Shown here one piece after another: positions 49,806 to 62,191 of a stretch of DNA of 64,000 bases. How positions within the stretch are numbered: the first letter of the stretch is position 1; each line of letters opens with the position of its first letter. Both the position numbers and the translations under genes were made by a program. Location of the stretch: the NCBI GenBank assembly GCA_946811185.2, contig OX328106.1:42296311-42360310 (forward strand). The letters are read 5' to 3'. Source of the stretch: Hippopus hippopus (Eukaryota > Mollusca > Bivalvia > Cardiida > Cardiidae). Below the pieces are notes generated by a model. It searched no databases and was not told the origin of the DNA. It saw nothing but the letters and a program-made list of their open reading frames with translations.

Positions 49806-50431
49806 CAAGAAACGTGTTTACTTTACCTAGTCATAATTTAGTATCCTGTTATTGTTCTCTTTGATCGTGCTTTCGTAACTTAGAACTCTGCATAACGAAA
49901 TCACTGACTCAAAATATTAGCACGTGACTTGCCAGGCCTACTCCGGCAGAGAGCGCTAAACACAAGTATTAAGTTGATTTCATTGATAATTAAGATCAAG
50001 ATCAGACTGCCGCTTTATTGGCAGTTTGGATCAAGATCAGATCACGATGTCTGATCTTGGATCTACACTATCAACCCTTTTGGAAAATATTCCGACAAAA
50101 ATGCTCTTGAAATAGCAAATGTCTTGTTCTATATTCCTGAGCTAGAGAGTCCATTTCATAGACTGAGCGCTATTAAGCTTAACGTCAACACTACCTCAGA
50201 TTATAAATTGAAATTATGAAAATTAAGTTTAAAATTTAACATTTCAAAGTGATCCCTTATTTCGAGCCTACGTAGATATTTTCCACCTTATGAAAAAGTC
50301 TTATTTGAAAAAGATGTCTCTTTTATTCACTCATGAACAGAATACAGTTGAATCAATTATATTTGTCTTTCTAAATAAGTTTAAGGTTAATTAACCCATT
50401 TTAATACATATTTACGTCAAACTTCACGTCC

Positions 50432-50661
50432 TTAAACCGTTACCACACAATTACGAGTTTTAACGATCCTTATAAAAAGGGTTGTTGAAAACATTGTGGG
50501 GAAAAGAAAAAAATGCTGGTGACCAGCATTTTTTTCTTTTCCCACAATGTTTTCTACCATTTTCGAGGAAAATTCCAATCATTTGAATGACATCTTACAG
50601 TCGTCTGCAAATGCCTTGGATTTCGACTTGTCCAACATTTTTCGTCTGGTAAAGGGTTAAA
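50432..50661 (-). repeat. TTAA-type palindromic MITE copy
   Basis: CCGTTACCACACAATTACGA to TTTCGTCTGGTAAAGGGTTAA-like end, core AAAATGCTGGTGACCAGCAT. Confidence 0.8.
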
Positions 50662-50814
50662 TTAAGGAGACTGCTGAACGTTTAAAGCGTGCATATGTGT
50701 AGGGTTCTATCTCTTTATATATCTTTATGTCTCTCAAGTTTGTGGGTGCCGTTCTGTAGGGATACACTAGTTAACGAATGTCAATCCACATAGTAATCTG
50801 TTGGTAGCGATGCT

Positions 50815-51085
50815 ATTGATGGAGAGGTGACCCAGTGGTTAACACGCTGGACTACCAGTCTGAAGGTATGGGGTTCTATCCCCAGTCTGGGAAGCTGCTT
50901 TCAGATACACGATGTATTAACAAGAGCTGAATTGGTTATAAACCCAGGGGTACCCTTGCTTTACTCCGAGCATGTAAAACAGCCGAGGGAATATTCTTGA
51001 AGAAGAGTTAGGGTCTTGTACCCGGATTTCGTTTTATCCGACTCTTTCTCTCTACTCCGATCTGCGCTTGTCACATACGTGTATA
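50815..51085 (+). mobile_element. tRNA-derived SINE of another family
   Basis: Head GGTGACCCAGTGGTTAACAC with anticodon-arm-like GGACTACCAGTCTGAAGGTA and B-box GGGGTTCTATCCCC. The body differs from the other SINEs here. Confidence 0.7.
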
Positions 51086-51914
51086 GATATAATAAAAAGC
51101 ACGCGTACGTATAAGTAACACAAGAGTTTGAACGTTGAAACAAATTGTTGAATAATTAACTAACCCTGTACAGATATATCTCAAAAATGAGAGTGCACCA
51201 AAGATTGGGGGAATTTACCTGAAAATACCGAATGATGTCTCTTTTCACGGCAACTAAAATAACGAATGTTACCCTAAAGTTTACTTTTTTTTCAATAAGT
51301 GGTTCTTTCGGGAAAGATTTATTATAAAAGATATGTAATGATGAAAATAACTAAGATCCAAGTTCTTTATTACCAATTTTTAATGTAAATATATGTGGAC
51401 ATTGGCGTCGTGAGGTATCTTGGGGTTTCATGCGATGTCATGGTGTGTCTTTGGGTGTCTTGCTGTGTATAGATTCATCGCTGCGCATGCGTATCAGTCA
51501 GCGGGGATTTGAAAAATAAAGATAGTCTGGTTGAGTTAAGAAAAGCGCAATTAGCTGACTTCTTTACTCTTAAAAACAAAAAACGCTGTAATTTTAACTA
51601 AGCATAAACCTTATCATTGCTTTGTAGGTAAGGAATATTGACTTTTTCAATGACACCATGAAGAATGAATATATATTGCCTTATTGGCAGAAGGACTATT
51701 CGCCCCAGGACAGTTCGCCCCATACAATTCACCAATGAATAATTCAAAATACAACCAATCCTCACAATCATTTACTGAACATATTTGTGGTCGTTTACTT
51801 ATGAACAAAATAAAAATGCTCTATAGTATGAGAAGATGTTTCTATGCTCGTTGCAGTTTAAAGAATTTTTTTGGAAGGGAAATGAACCAGTAACAATCCA
51901 GTCCTTCCAGGTAT

Positions 51915-52235
51915 AGTCATTTCGACACCTGGTCATTTTGAACTTTTTGGTCAATTTGTCACCCAATAAGATTTTTTCGTGAAAAATCGGCAGTTAGACA
52001 AATCATTTATTTATTGGTTTTTGTCCATTTTCATAGCTGACAGTGACAAGCAAATTAAAGACACATGTTCACACTGATTTGAACATAGAATGTAATGACA
52101 GTCGTTTCGACACCTGGTCATTTCGACACCTGGTCAGTTCGACACCCAGTCATTTCGACGCTTTTTGGTCATTTCGACCCCAGGTGAAATTTTTTTTGCA
52201 AAATTTGGTCATTTTGACACCTGATATTTTTCGAG
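51915..52235. repeat. Short tandem GTCATTTCGACACCTG repeat
   Basis: About eight imperfect copies of a 16-bp phrase, densest at 52100-52190. Confidence 0.8.
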
Positions 52236-52299
52236 CACTTTCAGACTCAAGTTACTGGAATTACATTGCATTAAATGTTTACTGTGTCATATGATTATA

Positions 52300-53725
52300 A
52301 TTTTGTTTTAGTTTGTGATCAAAGTATGTGTTTTAAATAGCTTTAAAACCTGTTACTCCAGGTACTAGTATGTTCTTACAATCTTCTGTAGCTATCCATA
52401 TTTCGCCATTTTAAAAGAAGATTTTGCCATGTAATGTTTATCATACCTTTACTGTACCTGTCTTAAATTAACTGTCCGACAGCTGTTTTCCTCCATCAGA
52501 ATAAATCAAAATTGATGACAACCTTATGAATATTAAAACTACCCAGGGAAAAAAATAAAGTATCTTGACCCATTCAAGATAAAAAGGTATCTATATACTT
52601 CTATTTTACCGAACCTGTCATTTACTGAAACTTTTGTAAATCTAGCATAACCGACCTTCTTGTCGTGCAGCAGCAGTGTTTCCCCCAGAGCGTGTTTCTT
52701 GCGTTTCTGACTCAATGATTTCTTTGCTGACACACTGAAATTCGTTGTGTGAGTCTTTACTGACCCAACCAAAAAATACCAGTTCAATCAAAACAATAGT
52801 TTATAATGCACACCATGATGTCGAGCCGAAATACTAAAAGGCAAAATAAGGTTCATATATGCAGAGAGAGAAGATTTCGTACGCCATGACTATTTATATT
52901 GAGAGTTTATGATACGGCTCCTAGTGTCTGAAACCGATTTTATTAATAATTACCAATAAGTACTGCCCGTACTGCATAAAAAAGGATAACACGAATTGCT
53001 ACCAACCGGCCTTTTTCTGACACACACATTTGAAGCTCTGTTTAGTAATAAATAACTAGATACGGAATAACTATAGGAAGGTCAATTTGTCGCCGCGCTT
53101 TAAACATGTACGGTCTGTGTATTCTAGATGCTTTCCGAAATAGAATAGCCGATGAACCGAAAAAGAAATAGATCTAAAGAAAGGACTTGCAGACTGTTTC
53201 GCTGTCCCTACCACAAGTAAACACCTTGAAAACGTGAAAAAAGAAAAATCAACAAATGCAACAAATATCAGGGTCTTGTCAGACTAAGTTTCGAATCCAA
53301 GTTGGTGGAGTCACAGTGAAAGGTCCAAAAACGTGAATTTAAGTTAAAGTTAAAAGGCATTTAAAAAGTGACCCTCAATTTTTTTTTTTTTTTATGACCC
53401 CCCCCCCCCCCCCCAAAAAAAAAATTAGGAATAGGGGTCACAAATGACCCTCAAAAATTTGAAGCTGGGAAAAACACTGCAGCAGGGTAACTTTTGATAG
53501 CATTGTGGTAGAGAGAGTTTTTTTAATATGAGCAAACCCCGGTGTGGAAATTGTGAGCTATTTGGCCAGACTGACATAAGATGGGTTGAAGAATGTTCGA
53601 TTAATGGATGAGTGCTTTTAATTTAGCATAATTACATTGTTTGTATGGAGTAATTACAACAACACAATATTTAATGCACCAATCAGTCATATATCGTCGT
53701 CTGCAAAGTGCAAAAAGAAAATGTT
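52300..53725. other. No gene recognised
   Basis: AT-rich sequence with homopolymer tracts (T-run about 53379-53392, C-run about 53399-53414). A minus-strand frame at 52539-52787 lacks supporting evidence. Confidence 0.5.
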
Positions 53726-53729
53726 TATA

Positions 53730-53955
53730 AACCCTTTACCACACAATCCCAAATTTTAACAACCCTGAGTAAAAAGACTTGAAAACTTTTTGGGAAAAGA
53801 AGAATATTGCTGGTAACCACTATTTTCTCCTTTTCCCACAATGTTTTCAAGTCTATGAAAGACAACTTTCATGGTCTCATTCACATATATATTGTCTTCT
53901 GCAAATGCTTTCAGTTTGGACGATGCTACAGCTTTTCGTTTGGCAAGAGGTTACC
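53730..53955 (-). repeat. TTAA-type palindromic MITE copy
   Basis: CCCTTTACCACACAATCCCA to TTTCGTTTGGCAAGAGGTTA, with AATATTGCTGGTAACCACTA core. Confidence 0.75.
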
Positions 53956-53994
53956 ATAAAAGACCTACCACGGCTGGAGAAGAAAATGAGAATT

Positions 53995-54215
53995 AGTTTT
54001 AGCTAAAACATATCATTTCACATCAGTTGAGAAACAAGTTCTTACAACTTCTACTAATCTCTTCCAATTATGCTTCCTGGGAACTACACCAGTACTCGGG
54101 CCGAAAGTGTGGGCTGATGAACAATCCTAAAGTTGACTTCCGCTCCCGGGCATCAAACTCGCGGCCTTATGGTTACGAGGCCGATGCCTAGCTTACACGA
54201 ACACCACGGAAATTG
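53995..54215 (-). mobile_element. tRNA-derived SINE with LINE-like tail, inverted copy
   Basis: Same family as 12362-12606: ACAAGTTCTTACAACTT at the left and the tRNA-like head (CCTTATGGTTACGAGGCCGA) at the right. Confidence 0.8.
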
Positions 54216-54532
54216 AGAATTAAGCATATCTGTCAAGATTTCAGATTCATTATTTTGGTATCCATCTAGATTCCCAGTTTGACTAATTATGTTAAAAAAA
54301 GGAAAATGTTCTGAAAAATATTATAAACCATTTCTGAGTTCTAAATGTACGAACATACTGTGTTGGATTTACGAAAGCTTCAGTAAATCACAGGTTCGGT
54401 AAAATGCCCTATTAAGACACCCCCACCCCTTTTCACCATTAATATTTCAAACTTTTATTTTTCTTTGACTTTTTTCCGAGGTGTTCTGATAACCATAAGG
54501 ATGTCACTTCATTGTATATTTACATTGAGGGA

Positions 54533-54865
54533 TTTAAAGGTCCAGTAAAGGCCAAAATATCAAAGCAGGTGTCGTAATACATTTAAATTTAATTCATACC
54601 ATTTAAAAGTATGAAAAATATTTTGGAGATGACAGTCTGTGATCGTGTGGTCGGGCCATATGTTAGTCACTGGCAGAAAAAAAGATTTTGAAAATCAGGC
54701 AAAAAGTAAACAAAAGACACACACAGCTACCTGGCAGGTTTTAACCTAGTTTTGAAATTAATTTCTCTGTCAGCAGCTAACACTTGGACCAACCGTACAA
54801 TGGCAGATTGTCATCTTCACAATAATTTCCTTTTAAATGGTACGGTATAACATTAAGTTTTAGGG
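54533..54865. repeat. GGCCTTTA-type MITE copy
   Basis: TTTAAAGGTCCAGTAAAGGCC start, ATACCATTTAAAAGTATG and TTAATTTCTCTGTCAGCAGC inside. The right end is eroded. Confidence 0.65.
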
Positions 54866-54923
54866 CAGTGCCATGATATCATTATTCATTAATATTTAGC
54901 AAAATGTGAGACACCTCATTCTT

Positions 54924-55130
54924 TTAACTCTTTACCAGACAACAAATTTTAGACTTATCCAAGTCCAATGCATTTGAAGACAACAAATTAGAAATGGTTC
55001 AAATCATGGCTGGAACTGTCTTTGAAAGAGGAAATAATAACATTTTTTGCTCTTCCCATGCATGTTTTCAAAAGCTTTCTTTCTCAAGGTTGTTAAAACT
55101 TGGACTTTTTTTTTTGTGGTAAAGGGTTAA
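54924..55130 (+). repeat. TTAA-type MITE copy, core diverged
   Basis: TTAACTCTTTACCAGACAAC to GTGGTAAAGGGTTAA. The central palindrome is mostly lost. Confidence 0.75.
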
Positions 55131-55223
55131 ATGCTGAATCTGTGGTGTCTCTTCTTTGGATGGTGCCCTTGGGATCAAGGGATACATTGTATGTGCTTAA
55201 TTTAGAGTTTTGCAGATTTAGAA

Positions 55224-55418
55224 ATGGCAGACGATCTTATAGATTTCTCAGAGTTCGAGAATGATGAGAATTGCTGCCCGGATGAGGACCTGGAAAACAG
55301 GGCTCCAAAACTGGTTCAGTCACCCGTCATTGTCAATCCAATACTAAAACAGTCAACAAAGGACAATCTGATACAGCTGTATACACCCATACAACGACCA
55401 GTCAAGGGAAAATTAAAG
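55224..55418 (+). CDS. TACC-like candidate, coding exon 1
   Basis: 65 codons from ATG to GKLK, donor AAG|GTTGTG. A possible acceptor TTTTGCAG eight bases before the ATG suggests an upstream non-coding exon. Confidence 0.8.
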
Positions 55419-58400
55419 GTTGTGTTTCTTTGTCTTGTTTAGGTTTAGCTCAATTTTCACTATTATTTCAGTTATACCATAGTGGTCAGTTCACCTGTCC
55501 ATGACTCAGTGTTATGACAAGGATAATGAAAAGTGGGGATGATTGTCCCATAAACTTTCAGAAATAAGGGACACTTTCAAAATCAGTGAGACAAAACTGC
55601 TCGAGACTACGGAATAAATTTGAAAGGGAAAAGTCCCATTTGTCTGCATTATGATGGAGCATCATTCTAGTTCAATGGGACATCCCAGAATCTTACCCTT
55701 GATAGAACACTGTTGATTTGATGTATTTTCAGAGTTCATTTAAAGGCTTTTACAAGTACTTTGCACAAAGCCTTTGTGAAGCTCCTGGTTTACATGCACA
55801 GACATCTTTAAAACATCCTTCAGAGGTTAGAGAGAACTGAGTTCGCCATAATGTCTGAACACTGATCTTTGAAAAAGAGCTTTGATGTGCTTGAATTCTA
55901 ACTTATTGCTCCTGGATTACAAGCCCTGAACATTACCTACCAGGCTATAGTGCTCAGTGAAAAATTGAAAACAAAGGAGTGCCACTCTGAGAAAAGGGGT
56001 TTTCTTGAATCTCTGTGATCTATTTTACCATGCAAGTCCTCACATAGTTACACACCCATAGAATCAATTTCGTCTATCAACCAACTTCATCGTGGGTTAA
56101 CCCTTTCGCAAACAATCGCTGGTTTTCACGACCCCGAGAAAGAAACCTTTTGAAAACATGGTGGGAAAAGGAGAAAATGCTGGTAACCAGCATTTTCTCA
56201 TTTTCCCACAATGTTTTCTACCCTCCAAGAACAAATTTCAATTTTTGAGTCGCATTAATTTTGTCATCTGCAAATGCTTTCAATTTGGACCAGTCTAAAA
56301 TTTTGTCGTTTGGTAAAGAGTTAAATAAGTCCTTTGACATGCAGAAAATTGTCCAATATGAAAAAGGTTTGACCCAGGTTGTCCTGTGCAGGTTGACCTA
56401 GGTCAATACTTTTTGCTGATGCATTAAATCCCCTTTTCACAGAGCAAATCATTATTCGGTGAGTTTTAAATGTTTAGTTTCAAAATACTGTAATTTCTTG
56501 AAATTTGGATAATTCAGCTGTTTTTTTCCTCAATTGAAAAATCCATTTCATGACATCACTGCTTCATAGGATTGACAAGTATTGTTCTAATGTTCTAATT
56601 GTTTCTTATGAAAAGGTTTATGTTTTCAAAAGGTGTTTTGTACGCCTCAGAACAGTTTATCCTCTTGCCACAATGTGCTTTGAAGTTGTCTCATACAAAA
56701 GGTAAAAAGTCATCTCTAGTTGATAATGTGTCAAATTAGCCAAGCAGACATTTTCGGTCTAGAAATAAGACTTGAATGGGTGCAGTTTCAAAGTTTTCCT
56801 TCTCTAGAACAATGGCTAAAGAGACAGTGCAGATAATAGATCAGACTTCATGCTTTGTGCAGCTTGATGATCTTTATCTGCAGAAGCAATTATTGTTTTG
56901 TTAGGGACTTTGAGCATTAACTCTTTTTCAAATTCATGACAAAGAAGTAGACTTGTACAAAGTGAGAGCATTTGCAGATGATAATTTAAATGTGGCTCAA
57001 ATTATGGAATTTGTCTTTGATATAGTAGAAAGCATTGTGGGAAAAAGGAGAAAATGCTGATTACCAGCATTTTCTCCTTTTCCCACAATGTTTTCAAAAG
57101 GCTTCTTTCTCTAGGTTGTTGAAACTCTGGGTTGTGTAGTAAAGAGTTAAAGTATTGTTCTCATGAAATCAGGTCACTTTTGGAGAGGATAGTGTGTTGC
57201 AGACACCAACTGTAAAGAAGGCCGAAAAACGAGCGGTTAAGTTAGATGTGACAATTGAAGAGGTGAATCAAGAACAGACAACAGGTAAAATCAACTGAAG
57301 TTTTAATGCCTTGGGTCTTCTCCACATACCTCCCCCTTCCGCCCCCCCCTTACCTCAAAACTCTTGACAAAACGACAAAATTTATGACTTGTCCAAATTG
57401 AAAGCATCTGCAGACAACAAATTAAAGGTAACCTGAATTATGAAATTTTGTTTGATAGTGTTGAAAACATTGTAGGAAAAGGAGATAATGCTGGCTACCA
57501 GCATTTTTAGCTCACCTGAGCACAAAGTGCTCAGGATGAGATATTGTGATCACTCACCGTCCGCCCGTCGTCCATCCGTCCGTCTGTCGTCTGTCCGTTC
57601 ACATTTTTTTGTTTACACTCTTACACTCTAGCATCTACAATTTTTAACCAATCAGGACCAAACTTGGTCAAAATATATTTGACCATAAGATCTTGGATGA
57701 GTTTGATTATGGGTCTAATTCGACCAGAACAACTGGAGTTATTTGCCCTTGAATTAGAAAAATTGCTATATTTGACTTTGTTTACACTCTAGTATCTACA
57801 AATACCAACCAATCAGCACCAAACTTGGTCAAAATATATATTACCATAAGATCTCGGATGAATTTGATAATGGGTCTAATCTGACCAGAACAACTGGAGT
57901 TATTTGCCCTTGAATTAGAAAAATTGCTATATTTGACTTTGTTTACACTCTAGCATCTACAATTATTCACCAATCAGCACCAAACTTGGTCAAAATATAT
58001 ATGACCATAAGATCTCGGATGAGTTCGGGTAATCGGACCAGAACGACTGGAGTTATTTGTCCTTGAATTAGAAAGTTCTATAGAATAGTTCTTTGTCCAG
58101 AGCATAACTTTGTCATGTCCAGTCCGATTGACTTGAAACTTGGCATTTGTATTTGTTGCAGTAATACGGAGTGCAGTGTGAAAGAACCATAACTCTACCT
58201 CGTACTGTCTATAAGTTTTTTCCCTTTGATCGTCATTTTTACAGCATTTTCTGCTTGTCCGAAATATACCTTTGTCATCTCTAGCCTGAACATCTTCAAA
58301 TTTGGTATGCATGATTGTAGAAAAATTACGGAGTGCAGTGCACAAGAACCATAACTCTTCCTAGCATGAATTTTGAGTTATTCCCCATTTGACCTTCATT

Positions 58401-61400
58401 TTTATAGCATTTCTTGCTTGTCCGGAGCGAAACTTTGTCATCTTAACCCTTTACCAAACAATCCCTGGTTTTTACGACCCGGAGATAAAAACCTTTTGAA
58501 AACATTGCGGGAAAAGGAGAAAATGTGGTAACCAGCATTTTCTCCTTTTCCCACAATGTTTTCTACCCTGCTGGAAATAAATTTCAATTTTTGAGTTAAG
58601 TTTATTTTGTCGTCTGCAAGTGCTTTCAATTTGGACTTGTCTAAAATTTTGTCGTTTGGTAAAGAGTTAAGTAGGAATGACTTGAAATATGGTATGCTTA
58701 TTTGTTGCAATATTTGGAAGTGCAGTGCACAAGAATTGTAACTCTGCCTCGTGCTGTCTTTGAGTTATTTCCCTTTGATCGTCATTTTTACAGCATTTAG
58801 TGCTTGTCCGGAATATAACTTTGTCATCTCAAGTCAGAACAATTTCAGACTTGGTATGCATGTTTGTTGCAATATTACCGAGTACTGTGTGCAAGAACAA
58901 TAACTCTACCTAGCGCGGATTTTGAGTAATTCCACTTTGATCTTCATTTTTACAGTATTTCTTGCTTGTCCGGAACAGAACTTCGAATTATCAAGTCAAA
59001 TTGACTTGAGACTTGGTAAACATGTTTGTTACATTACCTGCCCTTTGCAATTATTATACCTCCTCAACAACTGGTGGTGGGACGGGCATATCTTGAGACA
59101 ATTTGCTGCTCTTGTTTCATTATCATTTGGCCTTGAACCTCAATATTTGGTATTTATCTTCATTGTAGACCTTTACTGCTTAGTACTCAGGTGAGCGATA
59201 TAGGACCATCATTGTCCTCTTGTCTAATTTTACCACAAGGTTTTCTAAAGCCTTCTTCCTAAAAGTCCTTTCCCTCTGCTTTTCACATGTTTTCAAGGAT
59301 CTTTTTATTTTTAGGATCATTAAATCAGGATTATGTGGTAAAGGGTTGAAGAGCACAAGTCATACTGTTTTGCACAAGTAGTTGGTCTCTTTCTGGCAGT
59401 ATGTCAGTAAGCCCAACCATAAATCTTGATTTACAAATAAGCAGACACTAGGTTGACCTTGGTTTCTTGCATGCCACATTGAGGACTATAGCTTATCCTG
59501 TGTTTATTTATCCTTACAAGTAAATGTACAACATGTATGCTTTTGTAATCTTGACAAAGTAACATCAAGGGCAAAGGAGCATTAGGAAGAAATGTAGACT
59601 GGTAAATATTTCACTGGAACACAATCATTGTAGGGGAAAAAACAATAATTGTCTCTCACAAGAAAAGTGTTGTTGCAAGGGGATGATTCTGGGACAACCC
59701 ATGATCAAAAAATATGTATGGTGAATTGTACTTTACGGCTAAAAAGTTGTTTTTAACTTGCTGTAATTCCTTTGAACTCTTGTTGGTTTTCAACATAATA
59801 CAAAAAAAGTACTGTCAAAAACAAAATGTGATTTTGAAAGGGCTTAAAAATCGATAAGTATCATTATTGTTTATTTGTATAATTTAGAAGACAAAGAGAA
59901 GCAGGAAAGAGAAGAATGGGAAGAAAGGACAAGTATTCTTACATCTATTGATCATCAGGACTACACCAGATATGCCCAGGACTTTATAGAGGAGATCATT
60001 CAATCTATTCCACTAAAGGAGTAAGCATTGTACAGGATTTTGATTGTTACCACATTGACTTACCAAATGACATGTAACATTACCATTTGGAAAAATTCAC
60101 ATGAAGAAAAGAATCACGTATTTTACTGATTTAGATAACATAGACCACAAAAAGTTTATTCTTTTGTGTTTCTATGGAAACAAAAAGAGCATTAATCTTT
60201 AATAGGCAGCAAAATTAGATACAAACTTGGTCTGTATCTATCAGTCTAATTACCACTAATTCCAAGTTTTAATGACCCTGAGGATGACAACTTTTGAAAC
60301 TATTGAGGAAAGGAGAAATTGCAGGTATGCAGCATTTTCTCTTTTTCCATAATGTTTTCTACCCTACCAAATACAAATTTTATTCATATTTATTTTGTAT
60401 TTTGCAGAAGGTTTCAATTTTGGACAAGTCTGAAATTTTATTGTGTGGTAAAGAGTTAAAGCATTTTCAGACAACAAATTAGACTTGACTCAAACGATGG
60501 GATTTGTCTATGGAATTTTCATAGAGTAGAAACATTTTGGAAAAAAAGGAGGGAATGCTGATAATCAATATTTTCTCCTTTCCCACATTGAAGTAAATAA
60601 CCATCTTTTTAGTGTCGAAAGTAAGTGTTTGTTTGTTGAAGGGTTAACCCTTTACCACACAGTCGCTACGACCCTGAAGAAAAAGGCTTTCGAAAACATT
60701 GTGGGAAAAGGAGAAAATGCTGGTAACCAGCATTTTCTACTTTTCCTGCAATGTTTTCTACCCTTTCATACAAAAAAAAAAAATGATCAGTTGAGCCACA
60801 CTTTATATATTGTCTGCAAATGCTTTCAAATTGAGCTAGCTTAAAAATTTGTTGTGTGGTAAAGAGTTAAGCTTTGTTTTGATACAAGTTCATAAAAACT
60901 AATTGAAAATTATTACAAATAAATTAGGTCCATTAGACCGTAAATCTTTGCCATATGATATCATTTATTGTTGTCACCACAGTTAAATTTGTTGACTCAG
61001 TAGCCTGGTTTAAAGGCCCAATCACAGCCAAAAGTAAACAATTCGGAGGGGGTGGGTCAAATTGCAGGCAAATTTTATTCATGCCATGTAAAATTATGGA
61101 TATTATTGTCAGTCTGACAGTGTGGCAGAAAAATAAATCTAAAACTAAAATTTAAGGTGCAAAATGTAATTCTAGTTGTACAGTGGTTATTCATTTTCTA
61201 CAAGCAACTGGAACTTTGACAAATTGTACTATAAAACATTGTCAGACTCATAATAATATCCATACTTTTAAATGGTATAAATTAAATCTTTCTACAGTTT
61301 GACTTTCAAACTGTTTACTTTTTGCCACCAGTGGGCCTTTAATTAGTGTATTTGATGGGATTCTTCATGGCTTAGTAATTATAGTGTAGGATTCATGATC

Positions 61401-62147
61401 TGGATTCTTGGGTTCAATTCTTACTTGATGTACTTGGTTTTTCATAGGAGTTCCTTTTAGCAAGACACCTCAGAGCCCTGGCATAGTATTGATAAAACCC
61501 AGGACATACATGAATAAGTGAACTGTTGTTATGATTTGACTGAAATATTGTTGAAAATTACCTAAAATACCTTTACCTCTTTACCAAATGACAAAATTTT
61601 AGACTTGTCCAAATTGACAGCATTTGCAGACGACAAATTGTAGGTGGCACAAAGGACGAAATTTGTTCTTGATAGGGTAGAAAACATTGTGGGAAAAGGA
61701 GAAAATGCTGGTAACCAGCATTTTCTTCTTTTCCCACAATGGTTTCAAAAGGCTCTGTTTCTCAGGGTTGTTAAAAGTCGGGATTGTGTGGTAACCAGCA
61801 TTTTCTCCTTTTCCCACAATGTTTTCAAAGGCTCTGTTTCTCAGGGTTGTTAAAAGTCGGGATTGTGTGGTAAAGTGTTAGGTAATTAATCTTATGTTTG
61901 ACAGAGATGGCCCACACAGTGTAGATAGTGGTGTTGAGAGTATGGACTGCTGTGACTACGAGGCAGAACCAATCCATGTAAGTTGGTATACTTCCTGCCT
62001 CTACACTCAAGTATTATTTGCTAATGATAACATTAATACTTCACCAGGCGACAAAGTTTTTGACCTGTCCAAATAAAAAGCATTTAAAATTAAGAAAGTT
62101 TAGAAGACAACTTAATTTAAGGTCTGAAATCAAATTTTTTTTCTCTC

Positions 62148-62191
<44 letters not shown>

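Larger units (their letters stand above)
57355..59350 (+). repeat. TTAA-type MITE split by an AGCTCACCTG-type element
   Basis: Left part 57355-57507 (to GGCTACCAGCATTTTT), right part about 59227-59350 (TTTTACCACAAGGTTTTCT to TGTGGTAAAGGGTT). Confidence 0.75.

Noticed and set aside
52539..52787. 82-aa minus-strand frame
   Set aside because: Somewhat protein-like (basic middle) but starts at TTG. No splice sites, homologue or neighbouring exon could be supported.
57974..58345. 123-aa minus-strand frame
   Set aside because: Lies in the AGCTCACCTG-type repetitive element.
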